Origin: SURF-21 sp964510515
GTDB lineage: Bacteria; Actinomycetota; Geothermincolia; Geothermincolales; RBG-13-55-18
DNA: 64,000 nucleotides
Reading direction: 5' to 3'
NCBI GenBank assembly: GCA_964510515.1
Contig: CAZEAU010000004.1
Span: 49,544 to 113,543, forward strand
In this document: positions 25,965 to 34,030 of the stretch, in pieces
Position numbering within the stretch: position 1 is the stretch's first letter
Layout: each line of letters begins with the position of its first letter
The notes under the pieces: generated by a model
Seen by the model: only the letters and a program-made list of their open reading frames with translations
The model's database searches: none
Told to the model about the DNA's origin: nothing
Position numbers and translations under genes: made by a program

Positions 25965-25993
25965 ATTATCACATCTATTCTCTTTCTTTTCAA
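25965..25993 (-). promoter_or_regulatory. Sigma-A type promoter of clpC
   Basis: Minus strand TTGAAA (25993-25988), a 17-base spacer, then GATAAT (25970-25965) preceded by TGT. The predicted start gives a leader of roughly 25-30 bases containing the ribosome site. No CtsR heptad repeat was recognised. Confidence 0.7.
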
Positions 25994-26229
25994 AGACGAT
26001 TCGCCATGCGATATCTCAAGTCCTGCGCGGCGCCGGGCAGGCCCCCACGCGGCCCGCGCCCTCCTTCCGCCCCTGCCTGCACAGGCTCCCATCGCGCCCC
26101 GGCGCCCCGCATCCCGCGCGTGCGGCGCGGGGAAAATAGATGTTGCATGCCGCGGCCGACATGGCCGCCCCGTGGCGGGCTCTTGCGCGTCAAGCGCCGG
26201 CCCCGTCGTTTCACGGGGGCGGCTGCCCG

Positions 26230-27759
26230 TTAAGCGCCGGCCCCTTCCTTTTCGCCGCTGCGGAGATGCGGGAAGAGGATGACCTCGCGGATGGAGTGAG
26301 AGTCGGTGAGCAGCATGACCAGGCGGTCCACCCCGAGGCCGAGTCCCCCCGTGGGGGGCATGCCGTACTCCAGGGCGCGCAGGTAATCGTGGTCCACGAC
26401 ATGCGCCTCCTCGTCCCCCTGTTCGCGCTGCCGGGCCTGCTCCAGGAAGCGTTCGCGCTGGTCCAGGGGGTCGATGAGCTCGGAAAAGGCGTTGGCTACC
26501 TCGCGGCCCGCGACGATGAGCTCGAACCTCTCCGTGAGCAGGGGGTCGTCGCGGTGCAGGCGTGCCAGCGGGGAGACCTCGCGGGGATAGTCCATGACCA
26601 GGGTCGGCTCCCAGAGCTCGGGCTCGACCAGCTTCTCGAAGAGCTCGGTGGCCACCTTCCCGGCGCCCCAGCTTTGCTCCAGCGGGACACCGCGCTCGCC
26701 CGCCAAGGCGCGCAGCTCCTGCAGCGGGGTGGCCGTGTCCAGCGTGCTCCCCACCGCCTCGCTCACCGCCTGCAGCAGCGTCACCCGCCTCCAGGGGGGG
26801 GTGAAGTCCAGCGGTTTTCCCTGGTACACGAAGGCGAGGGATCCTTTCAGCGAGCGCACGAGCCCGCAGAGCATCTCCTCCAGGAGGTCGGCCAGGTCGT
26901 GGTAGTCGGCGTAAGCCCAGTAGAACTCCAGCATGGTGAACTCGGGGTTGTGCTTGTAGGATATGCCCTCGTTGCGAAAATTGCGGTTTATCTCGTAGAC
27001 CTTCTCCAGCCCGCCCACGATGCAGCGCTTGAGGTAGAGCTCGGGCGCGATGCGCAGGTAGAGGTCGCGCCCCAGCGCCTGATGAAAGGTGACGAAGGGG
27101 CGGGCGGTGGCCCCCCCGGGGATGGGGTGCAGCATGGGCGTCTCCACCTCCACGAAGCCCCGCTCGTCCAGGAAGCGGCGCAGCTCGCGAACGGTCGCCA
27201 CGCGCAGGTTGAGGTTCTTCCTGACCTCGGGGTTGACCATGAGGTCCAGGTATCTCTGGCGGTAGCGCAGCTCGATGTCCTTGAGGCCGTGCCATTTCTC
27301 GGGCAGCGGGCGCAGGCTCTTGCTCAGCAGCTCGAAGGAGGCCACGCGCACGGTCAGCTCCCCGCGCCTGCTCCTGAAGACCTCGCCCGCGGCGCCGACC
27401 CAATCGCCGATGTCCAGGTCCAGAAAAAGTCCGTAGCGGTCCTCGCCCAGGATGTCGAGGGAGGCCATGAGTTGCAGCCTGCCCCCGCGGTCCTCGATGT
27501 CCGCGAAGCAGGCCTTGCCGTGACGGCGCAGGGCCATGAGCCTCCCCGCCACCGCGGCAGTGTAACCGCTCTCCCCGCCGTCCGCGAGCGAGGAGAAGCG
27601 CTCCCGGATGTCCGCGCTGTCATCGCGGCGCTCGTACTTGAGGGCGTAGGGCCGTATGCCCCGCTCCCGCAGCCCCTGCAGCTTCTCCAGGCGCCTCCTC
27701 ACCAGCTCGCCTTCATCCGCCAAAGCGGGGGCCCCTCTTTTATCTTCCACGCTGCTCAC
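26230..27759 (-). CDS. lysS: Lysyl-tRNA synthetase, class II
   Basis: A 509-residue class II synthetase. The OB-fold anticodon domain (VAGRLMALRRHGKACFADIED) is followed by motif 1 (LRRFLDERGFVEVETPMLHPIPGGATARPF), motif 2 (KVYEINRNFRNEGISYKHNPEFTMLEFY) and motif 3 (GGLGLGVDRLVMLLT). The start is taken as GTG 27759 (or GTG 27750), about 107 bases after greA; no strong ribosome site decides between them. It lies between greA and clpC, as in Actinomycetota (lysS-clpC) and some Firmicutes (greA-lysS). Confidence 0.93.
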   Translation of the reverse strand: MSSVEDKRGAPALADEGELVRRRLEKLQGLRERGIRPYALKYERRDDSADIRERFSSLADGGESGYTAAVAGRLMALRRHGKACFADIEDRGGRLQLMASLDILGEDRYGLFLDLDIGDWVGAAGEVFRSRRGELTVRVASFELLSKSLRPLPEKWHGLKDIELRYRQRYLDLMVNPEVRKNLNLRVATVRELRRFLDERGFVEVETPMLHPIPGGATARPFVTFHQALGRDLYLRIAPELYLKRCIVGGLEKVYEINRNFRNEGISYKHNPEFTMLEFYWAYADYHDLADLLEEMLCGLVRSLKGSLAFVYQGKPLDFTPPWRRVTLLQAVSEAVGSTLDTATPLQELRALAGERGVPLEQSWGAGKVATELFEKLVEPELWEPTLVMDYPREVSPLARLHRDDPLLTERFELIVAGREVANAFSELIDPLDQRERFLEQARQREQGDEEAHVVDHDYLRALEYGMPPTGGLGLGVDRLVMLLTDSHSIREVILFPHLRSGEKEGAGA

Positions 27760-27866
27760 ATCCCGTGTATATCTGTTCGTGCGGAACCGTCGCGCCGCCG
27801 CGGGAGACGACCGCATGCCCGCCGACGCTCCCGGCCCCGGGCCCGGCGGAACGACGCCCCCGGGGA

Positions 27867-28388
27867 TCAGCGCTCGATGCGAAGGATACGGTACTTCAAC
27901 GTGCCCGAGGGCACCTGCACCTCGACCGTCTCGCCCGCCTTGCGCCCCATGATGGCCTTGCCCACCGGCGACTGGTCGGATATGCATGCCTGGCTCCCCC
28001 GCGCCTCCGCCACGCTGACCAGGCGCAGGCGCATCTCCTCGCCCCTCTCCATGTCCTCCAGGTGCACCATGGAGCCGATGGCCGCCAGGGAGGGGTCGAT
28101 CTCCTCGTCCTTGATGACGCGCGCGTTGTCTAAGATGTTCTCGATCTCCGTTATGCGCCCGTGGACGAAGGCCTGCTCGTGCTTGGCGTCGTCGTATTCG
28201 GAGTTCTCCATGATGTCGCCGAAGGCCCTCGCCTGCTCGATGCGCTTGGCGACCTCCCACCACTTCACGTTCTTGAGGTGGTCGAGTTCCTCCTGCAGTT
28301 TCTGGTAACCTTGCTGCGTGAGGACGATATCGTCCTCCCTCTCCTCGCGGTATTTCCCGAGGGCCGGTTTATGCCTGCTTTCCTCCAT
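27867..28388 (-). CDS. greA: Transcription elongation factor GreA
   Basis: A 173-residue protein. The N-terminal coiled-coil finger contains LTQQGYQKLQEELDHLKNVKWWEVAKRIEQARAFGDIMENSEYDDAKHEQA, with the conserved acidic tip D-x-x-E-N-(S)E-Y. The C-terminal FKBP-like domain contains ISDQSPVGKAIMGRKAGETVEVQVPSG. It stimulates RNA cleavage in backtracked RNA polymerase. The ATG 28388 gives an N-terminal extension of about 25 residues relative to E. coli GreA. A good promoter lies 64 bases upstream. lysS follows in the same direction. Confidence 0.94.
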   Translation of the reverse strand: MEESRHKPALGKYREEREDDIVLTQQGYQKLQEELDHLKNVKWWEVAKRIEQARAFGDIMENSEYDDAKHEQAFVHGRITEIENILDNARVIKDEEIDPSLAAIGSMVHLEDMERGEEMRLRLVSVAEARGSQACISDQSPVGKAIMGRKAGETVEVQVPSGTLKYRILRIER

Positions 28389-28451
28389 GTCCCGTCCTGA
28401 TCCGTCTGCCATGCACACGAGATGATTCCTCTGCCGGGATGGCAGAGAGCT

Positions 28452-28480
28452 ATTATAAGCCAGCCCGCTGGAGCAGTCAA
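28452..28480 (-). promoter_or_regulatory. Sigma-A type promoter of greA-lysS
   Basis: Minus strand TTGACT (28480-28475), a 17-base spacer, then TATAAT (28457-28452). The best consensus promoter in the window. It begins only 48 bases after the end of the truncated hsdR. Confidence 0.8.
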
Positions 28481-28528
28481 AGCAACGCTTCATTCCTGCA
28501 ATGACATTCGCGCCGCAGCAACAAATAC

Positions 28529-30973
28529 CTAGAAATCGCCCTCTTCAGTGGAAGCGAGAGACTCGCAACGCTCCACGCTGGGCGCGATCGCCGCATACGG
28601 CAGATCTTGCCCCGCTTCCCTGAAATAGAGGTCGGCAAACGCTTCGATGTCACCTGCGCCGAAGACTCCGAGATCCTTGAGCCGTCGCTCGAGATCGTAG
28701 AGGAGGTTGGGGTCGGTCTCCTCCGAGAGGATGGTCTTCTCGTAGTAGTCCTGGAAGGCCGCCCTTATGTCGTCCGCTTCGTTCACGAAATCCAGCACCA
28801 TGGTCTCGGTCTTCGCGGGGGGATATATCCGGTTCAGGCGGGAGAGCGTCTGCACCGCGTGCATGCCCGAGAGCTTCCTGTCCACGTACATGGTGTGCAA
28901 CAGCGGCATGTCGTAGCCGGTCTGGAACTTCTCCGCCACGACGAGAAAACGGTTCTCCGGGCGTTTGAAGGCCTTGGCCGTCTGCGCCTCCGGCATGCCG
29001 TTCATGCCCGCCTCGCTGTAATCGATGCCCGCGTCTTTGACCGTGCCCGAGAACGCCACCAGCACCCTGTAGGGATAGCCCTTGTCGCGCAGGTATCCGT
29101 CCATCGCCAGCTTGAAACGTACCGCGTGCAGCCGCGAGCGGGTAACGACCATGGCCTTGGCCTGGCCATCGATGCGGTGAGCGGCGCGGTCGTGGAAATG
29201 CTCCACGATTATCTCCACTTTCTTGGCGATGGCATGCTCGTGCAGATCGACGAAGGAGCGCAGGAGATAAGACGCCTTTCCGCGGTCGAAGCTGGGGTCG
29301 TCCTCGATGATCTTCAGCAGCCGCCAGTACGTCTTGTAGGTGGTGTAATTCTCCAGCACGTCGAGGATGAAGCCCTCCTCGATGGCCTGGCGCATGCTGT
29401 AGAGGCTGAAGGCCTCGAACTTGCCGTCCGGCCGCCTGATGCCGAAAAGCTCCAGGGTCTTTGGCTTGGGGGTGGCGGTGAAGGCGAAGAAGCTCACGTT
29501 GGGGAGCCTCCCGCGCTTTCTCATCTCCTCGGCGACCTTGTCCTCCGTGTCCTCCACCTCCACGGAATCCTCCGCCTCCGCCTCCTCCAGGCCCCTCACC
29601 GCCAGCACGGACTTGAGGCCTTTGGTGCCCTCCCCCGACTGGGAGGAATGGGCTTCGTCGATAATCACCGCGAAGCGCTTTCCCGGCAGTTCCTGCATGT
29701 TCCCGGCGATGACCGGGTACTTCTGCAGGGTGCTGACGATGATGGTCTTGCCGCCCTCCAGGGCTTCCTTCAACTGGCGGCTGGTCTTGTCGATGTTCTC
29801 CACCACGCCCGCCGTGCGCTCGAACTGTTTGACCGTGCTCTGCAACTGGCGGTCAATGACACGGCGATCGGTGATCACCACCATGGAATCGAAGACGCGG
29901 CGGTCATCCGCGTCATGGAGTATGGACAACCGGTGCGCCAGCCAGGCGATGGAGTTGGACTTGCCGCTCCCCGCGGAGTGCTGGATGAGATAATAGCGCC
30001 CCGGCCCGCTTTTCCGCGCGTCACGCACCAAGCGGCGCACGGCGTCTAGCTGGTGGTAGCGGGGGAAGATGAGCGCGCGCGCTCCGGTCTTCCTTCCGTC
30101 CTCGTCCTCCGCCTCTACCTCCTGGACGAAATGCTGGACAAGCTCCAGCACGCTGTCGCGCGCCCAGATGCCCTCCCACAGGTAAGAGGTGGCGTAGCCG
30201 CGTCGCGTCGGGGAAACGGGAGGGTTTCCGGCCCCCCCGAACTTGCCGCGGTTGAAGGGAAGAAAGCGCGTCTTCTCGCCCTCCAGACGCGTGGCCATGT
30301 ACACCAGGTCGGGATCGACCGCGAAATGCGCCAGGCAGCGGCGGAAGGCCAACAGCGGCTCCCGGGGGTCGCGCTCGAAGCGGTACTGCCTTATGGCGTC
30401 CATTACCGTCTGCCCCGTGAAGGGGTTCTTGAGTTCCGCGGTGAAGATGGGGATGCCGTTCAGAAACAGCGCCAGGTCTATGCTCTGCCTTGTCTTCTCG
30501 CTGTATTCGAGCTGGCGCACGATGCCGAATATATTGGCCTCATATAAGCTCTGCAGCTCCTTGTTGAGCCCGCTTGCGGGGTGGAAATATGCAAGCTTGA
30601 ACTTGCAGCCCGAGTCCTTGACGCCGCTGCGCAACACGTCCAGCGTCCCCCGTTTTTCTATCTCGCTCGAGAGGCGTTTCAGGAAACGGTCCTTCATCTC
30701 CACGCCATGGTGCTGCTCGAGCTTTTCCCACTCCTTGATCTGGGTGGCGCGTACAAAGTCGATTACGTCCCTGGGAATAAGGCAGAGCGAGCGGTCGTAA
30801 TCCTCCGGAGATCGCTTATGATAACCCCCTGGCTGCCAGTCGCCGTAAGGCTCGCGTGTTCCGCCGGTTTCCAAACCTGCTTCGGCTGCCACCGCGACTC
30901 CTGCGGTAAGCGCTTCCTCGATGGCCGCCTCGAAAGCCCTCTCGGATACTTCCGAACCCATCGCCCTATTCAC
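28529..30973 (-). CDS. hsdR: Type I restriction endonuclease subunit R, C-terminally shortened
   Basis: An 814-residue R subunit. The N-terminal nuclease has the PD-(D/E)xK set IDLALFLNGIPIFTAELKNPF (Asp166, Glu180, Lys182). The SF2 translocase follows, with QHSAGSGKSNS (331-341, Walker A), IIDEAHSSQ (DEAH 439-442), FFAFTATPKPKTLELF (motif III) and QTLSRLNRIYPP (motif VI). The protein stops at APSVERCESLASTEEGDF, where homologues usually continue into a helical C-terminal domain that docks on the methylase core. No continuation is visible in any frame before the greA promoter. The GTG start overlaps the hsdS stop by 8 bases; ATG 30961 is possible. ATP-dependent DNA cleavage may be impaired. 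Confidence 0.88.
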   Translation of the reverse strand: MNRAMGSEVSERAFEAAIEEALTAGVAVAAEAGLETGGTREPYGDWQPGGYHKRSPEDYDRSLCLIPRDVIDFVRATQIKEWEKLEQHHGVEMKDRFLKRLSSEIEKRGTLDVLRSGVKDSGCKFKLAYFHPASGLNKELQSLYEANIFGIVRQLEYSEKTRQSIDLALFLNGIPIFTAELKNPFTGQTVMDAIRQYRFERDPREPLLAFRRCLAHFAVDPDLVYMATRLEGEKTRFLPFNRGKFGGAGNPPVSPTRRGYATSYLWEGIWARDSVLELVQHFVQEVEAEDEDGRKTGARALIFPRYHQLDAVRRLVRDARKSGPGRYYLIQHSAGSGKSNSIAWLAHRLSILHDADDRRVFDSMVVITDRRVIDRQLQSTVKQFERTAGVVENIDKTSRQLKEALEGGKTIIVSTLQKYPVIAGNMQELPGKRFAVIIDEAHSSQSGEGTKGLKSVLAVRGLEEAEAEDSVEVEDTEDKVAEEMRKRGRLPNVSFFAFTATPKPKTLELFGIRRPDGKFEAFSLYSMRQAIEEGFILDVLENYTTYKTYWRLLKIIEDDPSFDRGKASYLLRSFVDLHEHAIAKKVEIIVEHFHDRAAHRIDGQAKAMVVTRSRLHAVRFKLAMDGYLRDKGYPYRVLVAFSGTVKDAGIDYSEAGMNGMPEAQTAKAFKRPENRFLVVAEKFQTGYDMPLLHTMYVDRKLSGMHAVQTLSRLNRIYPPAKTETMVLDFVNEADDIRAAFQDYYEKTILSEETDPNLLYDLERRLKDLGVFGAGDIEAFADLYFREAGQDLPYAAIAPSVERCESLASTEEGDF

Positions 30974-32354
30974 CCCGCACGTCTATCTTCCCCGTCACCG
31001 CCGCCGTTATGAGCGCGGACCTATACTCACGAAGCTTCAGTATGCTTCCTCTAGTCTCGTCCAATAGACGATCAATCTTCAAGCAATGATCATCTAGGTA
31101 TTTATGAATCCTTAATTGCTCATCTTCGGTTGGCAAGAACAACTTGATGCTGTTCCAACATTTTGTCCTTAGGCGTTTTGTTCCATGCGCAGAATCTTCT
31201 ATAACAGAAAGAATATACGCGCTTATTCCTTCGAGCAAATAGGCGACATAATCTACATTGAATCCCGGTTTTACCCTAAGCGCTTTCATATCTTGATTTA
31301 TAGTAACCATCCCGCTAGTAATTGCTATTGGAAATGTATGTGCAAGAATCATTCCACGCACTACAATGAGAATGGCCGGTGGTTGAATTTTATGCAACGA
31401 AGAGTGTTGAATAGCTTTTTCTGACACATGATCCTCGGAATCATTTATTCTTCTTCTTTTCATATCTTTCGGAGAAACCCATGGAATGTTACCTTTCCAA
31501 TATTCATCATTAGCTTTATTGGGTGTTGAACCACCAAATGAATTTGCAATGTATCCTAGCTTGTACATATTCCAATGCTTAGGAACTTTTTCCAGCCACT
31601 CAATACCAGAGTCTTTCATGGGAACGTTGGGGTCGAGACCTTTGGTCACGGCTTGATTGATAAGGGCTGCCCGCTTTTCTTTTTGAAGTTCGATCAGGCG
31701 TTGTTTCCTGTCAACCAGATCATCTATTCTCACCGTCTCTTTGTCCAGGAATCTTACAATATCTCTCTGCTCTGAACATGGTGGCAGAGTACAGGGGAAG
31801 TCTCTTACAAAATCCTCGGGTATTCGTTGTTGTCCTGCCGTACCTTTCATTTCAATCTTGCCACGTCGTCGAAAATGTGTCCCATAAGTTATGAATGCCA
31901 AGTAATCCGTATCAACACAAGGTAGTGGTCTCACAATATATAACTCTGTCGTTCCAAAACCGACGCAGTTTTTCAAACCTCTTGCAACCGCACCTTTTAT
32001 ATTCTCGAAACATGGTGTAATTTTTGCTACTAAGATGTCGTTTTCCTCAAAATATGAATAACCAGCATCTATTTCGGAGGCCTTTTTAGTTTCCGTTACG
32101 ATTATTCCGCCAAACGCACCAACATTTTCCATGGGGATGAAGCTGACATCTATTTCACCAAGCTCCTTGGCATTCTTCTTGTTTGGCTGAATAACAGCAA
32201 TATATTTCATCCTTCTCAAATCCCAATGCTCCGGGATGGGGCCGAGCCATTCAACACCGGAGTCCTTGTATTTCGGGTATGGCTTGAAGCGGCCTTGGGC
32301 TTCGCCGTTCAACGGTTTGACCGTTTGTTTACCTCCGAGTGGATTACCGCTCAT
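30966..32354 (-). CDS. hsdS: Type I restriction-modification specificity subunit S
   Basis: A 462-residue S subunit with two target-recognition domains. Each is introduced by the same element: KDSGVEWLGPIPEHWDLRRMKYIA (about 30-54) and KDSGIEWLEKVPKHWNMYKLGYIA (about 247-270). Each is followed by a long helix (SEQRDIVRFLDKETVRIDDLVDRKQRLIELQKEKRAALI and the C-terminal KYLDDHCLKIDRLLDETRGSILKLREYRSALITAAVTGKI). It decides the DNA target of HsdM and HsdR. The ATG overlaps the abiEii stop by 4 bases. Much of the gene is clearly AT-richer than its neighbours, a mark of horizontal acquisition. Confidence 0.93.
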   Translation of the reverse strand: MSGNPLGGKQTVKPLNGEAQGRFKPYPKYKDSGVEWLGPIPEHWDLRRMKYIAVIQPNKKNAKELGEIDVSFIPMENVGAFGGIIVTETKKASEIDAGYSYFEENDILVAKITPCFENIKGAVARGLKNCVGFGTTELYIVRPLPCVDTDYLAFITYGTHFRRRGKIEMKGTAGQQRIPEDFVRDFPCTLPPCSEQRDIVRFLDKETVRIDDLVDRKQRLIELQKEKRAALINQAVTKGLDPNVPMKDSGIEWLEKVPKHWNMYKLGYIANSFGGSTPNKANDEYWKGNIPWVSPKDMKRRRINDSEDHVSEKAIQHSSLHKIQPPAILIVVRGMILAHTFPIAITSGMVTINQDMKALRVKPGFNVDYVAYLLEGISAYILSVIEDSAHGTKRLRTKCWNSIKLFLPTEDEQLRIHKYLDDHCLKIDRLLDETRGSILKLREYRSALITAAVTGKIDVRGE

Positions 32355-33310
32355 TTCTCCTCTCCATCAGTCTCGTGGACTTCTTGCCGTAGCGGCTTCC
32401 ATGGCCCGCCGTTTCGCCAAGCCAGGTTGAATGCACCGCCTCCCGTGACGCTCTCCCATACGGGGAAGAGAAAGGAGATCAGCAGTCCCCCGACCTCCTC
32501 GAATGCCGCCGGCAACTCCAGGGTGAGGGGATTGCCGCGCAGAAACGCGCGCCACATATCGCTCCTCGCCGCGTCGCCGTAGAAGGCGGGACGCAGGGGA
32601 GACGGCACCTCCCCGCCAGTGACCGCCTGCCGCCTCGCGAAGGTGTTCCGCACCGCCTCGCATAAGCTGCCGCCTTCAAAATCGAAACCGCCCGCCAGCG
32701 CCGCAAGGTCGCAGAAATCCTTCATGCGGCTGTTCGCCTCGCCAAGCCTCACCATGGCTTCCAGCTTCTCCGCGACCATGGTCTCCCTGGGATAAACTCT
32801 TATGCGCGGAGGCGGTTGATCCAGAAGGGTAGGGTACTCCTCCTCGCGCGGCCCGGGGGTTACCGCGTCTCCGAATCCGACGTCTACCTGCATGGGAATA
32901 CGCGTCTTTCCCAGGTAGGCAAGGAACTTCGCGCGAAGGCCGCCGTACTCGTCGTCTTCCCGTATGACCCCGACGGATATGCTCTCCACGTCGAAGAGCA
33001 GGCCATCCTCGGGGCAGGGAACGGAGCATACCGAGGCTATAGCCGCGCGTAGGTCTTGGGGGTCGTCCCGACCCATGCCGAGCAGGTCCACGTCCCTGGT
33101 GGGGCGGTACGCCTCCCCGGACCACAGGGCAAACAGCATCGCCCCCTTGAGGACGAAGCGTTGCTTCAGTTCCGAGCAGCCAAGTCGGAAGAGAAAGCGC
33201 TCGGCGCCATAGCGTGCCAGGACGAGCTGGAAATCGTCGCCCCTGCGCCTGGCGATATCGAGCAGGCGCTGCCGCGCCGACGCGGCCGGGTTCTTCATCC
33301 GCCCGCTCAT
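32351..33310 (-). CDS. abiEii: AbiEii-type nucleotidyltransferase toxin
   Basis: A 319-residue protein of the AbiEii/AbiGii family. The nucleotidyltransferase signature is KGAMLFALWSGEAYRPTRDVDLLGMG (Gly56, Asp73, Asp75), followed by IPMQVDVGFGD, with the third acidic residue, and PRETMVAEKLEAMVRLGEANSRMKDFCDLAALAGGFDFEG, the K-x-x-A...R-x-K-D motif of the family. In type IV toxin-antitoxin systems this protein inhibits growth by nucleotide transfer, on tRNA in related toxins. The ATG at 33310 overlaps the antitoxin stop by 4 bases, and its own stop overlaps the hsdS start by 4 bases. Functional toxicity is inferred. Confidence 0.85.
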   Translation of the reverse strand: MSGRMKNPAASARQRLLDIARRRGDDFQLVLARYGAERFLFRLGCSELKQRFVLKGAMLFALWSGEAYRPTRDVDLLGMGRDDPQDLRAAIASVCSVPCPEDGLLFDVESISVGVIREDDEYGGLRAKFLAYLGKTRIPMQVDVGFGDAVTPGPREEEYPTLLDQPPPRIRVYPRETMVAEKLEAMVRLGEANSRMKDFCDLAALAGGFDFEGGSLCEAVRNTFARRQAVTGGEVPSPLRPAFYGDAARSDMWRAFLRGNPLTLELPAAFEEVGGLLISFLFPVWESVTGGGAFNLAWRNGGPWKPLRQEVHETDGEEK

Positions 33311-33939
33311 ACCGACATCCCCTCCAGGTGCGGGGTGACCAGGGCCTTCGCGCCGCATACCTCCGCCGCGCGCATGATCTCATCCACGCTCGCTTTTCTT
33401 TCCCGGAGCGATTCACGCAACGCCTCCAGGGCCGTCTCCTTGCCGACGAGGCGGCGGAAACGGAAGCAGTCGACGGCGGTCCGCGCAGGCGTGGTCATGC
33501 GAGTGGGCACGCCTTCTATCGCCACGGGCACAACGCCGTACGTCTCGCTGGCGCCCGAGAAACGCACGACCCTGACGGGGAAACCCGGTACCCTCGGAGC
33601 CCTCGCCTTGTGGGGGATGGCGATCCACACCTCCCGGGAAAGCCGCGTGCCGATGCCGTGATACTGCAGGGCGGAGAGCAGACACACGATAGCCCTGGGC
33701 ACGAGCGAGCATACGGCGGCCAGGGAATAATGCTCGTCGGGTTCGACCTCGGCAAGGCGGTACAGCCCCCTGGCAACCTTCTCCACCTCTCCTCTTTCGA
33801 CCAGCCGTTGCAGCATGTAGAAGCTGATCCCCAGGGCGGCGGCGTGAAAGGGCCGGAAGAACGCGCCTGCGCCAACTTCCTCCAGCTCTTCCCTGCTCAG
33901 AGAGACGGATTTCATTTTGCCTGACCGCCTGGCTTTCAT
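33307..33939 (-). CDS. abiEi: AbiEi-type antitoxin / transcriptional repressor
   Basis: A 210-residue protein. The N-terminal winged helix AAALGISFYMLQRLVERGEVEKVARGLYRLAEVE (about 33-66) is the AbiEi_4 DNA-binding domain. The C-terminal domain includes YSLAAVCSLVPRAIVCLLSALQYHGIGTRLSREVWIAIPH and TPARTAVDCFRFRRLVGKETALEALRESL. In this family the antitoxin counteracts AbiEii and represses its own operon by binding inverted repeats. An 11-bp inverted repeat is found upstream. The start is ATG 33939 or 33915. It follows hsdM after 91 bases of AT-rich sequence. Confidence 0.85.
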   Translation of the reverse strand: MKARRSGKMKSVSLSREELEEVGAGAFFRPFHAAALGISFYMLQRLVERGEVEKVARGLYRLAEVEPDEHYSLAAVCSLVPRAIVCLLSALQYHGIGTRLSREVWIAIPHKARAPRVPGFPVRVVRFSGASETYGVVPVAIEGVPTRMTTPARTAVDCFRFRRLVGKETALEALRESLRERKASVDEIMRAAEVCGAKALVTPHLEGMSV

Positions 33940-33974
33940 GGATTATGCCCTACTGACCCGATTGTATTTGAAAT

Positions 33975-34006
33975 AATGTCGGCATGCAATATTATATGCC
34001 GACATT
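33975..34006. promoter_or_regulatory. Inverted-repeat operator candidate in front of abiEi
   Basis: Two perfect 11-bp arms, AATGTCGGCAT (33975-33985) and ATGCCGACATT (33996-34006), flank a 10-base AT spacer. The spacer and arm edge contain TATAAT on the minus strand (33996-33991), about 52 bases before the abiEi ATG. This layout suits an autorepressing AbiEi site over a promoter. Confidence 0.65.
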
Positions 34007-34030
34007 TATATAAATCGCTTTCATTCCCGT

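Noticed and set aside
26192..26243. 13-base direct repeat AAGCGCCGGCCCC at 26192 and 26231 around the lysS 3' end
   Set aside because: Short, GC-rich and single-locus; no sign of an att site or integrase, so probably chance or slippage.
28389..28493. Longer GreA starting at 28493
   Set aside because: The extra N-terminus (CFDCSSGLAYNSS) would begin upstream of the -10 box at 28452-28457, so it would not be transcribed from that promoter.
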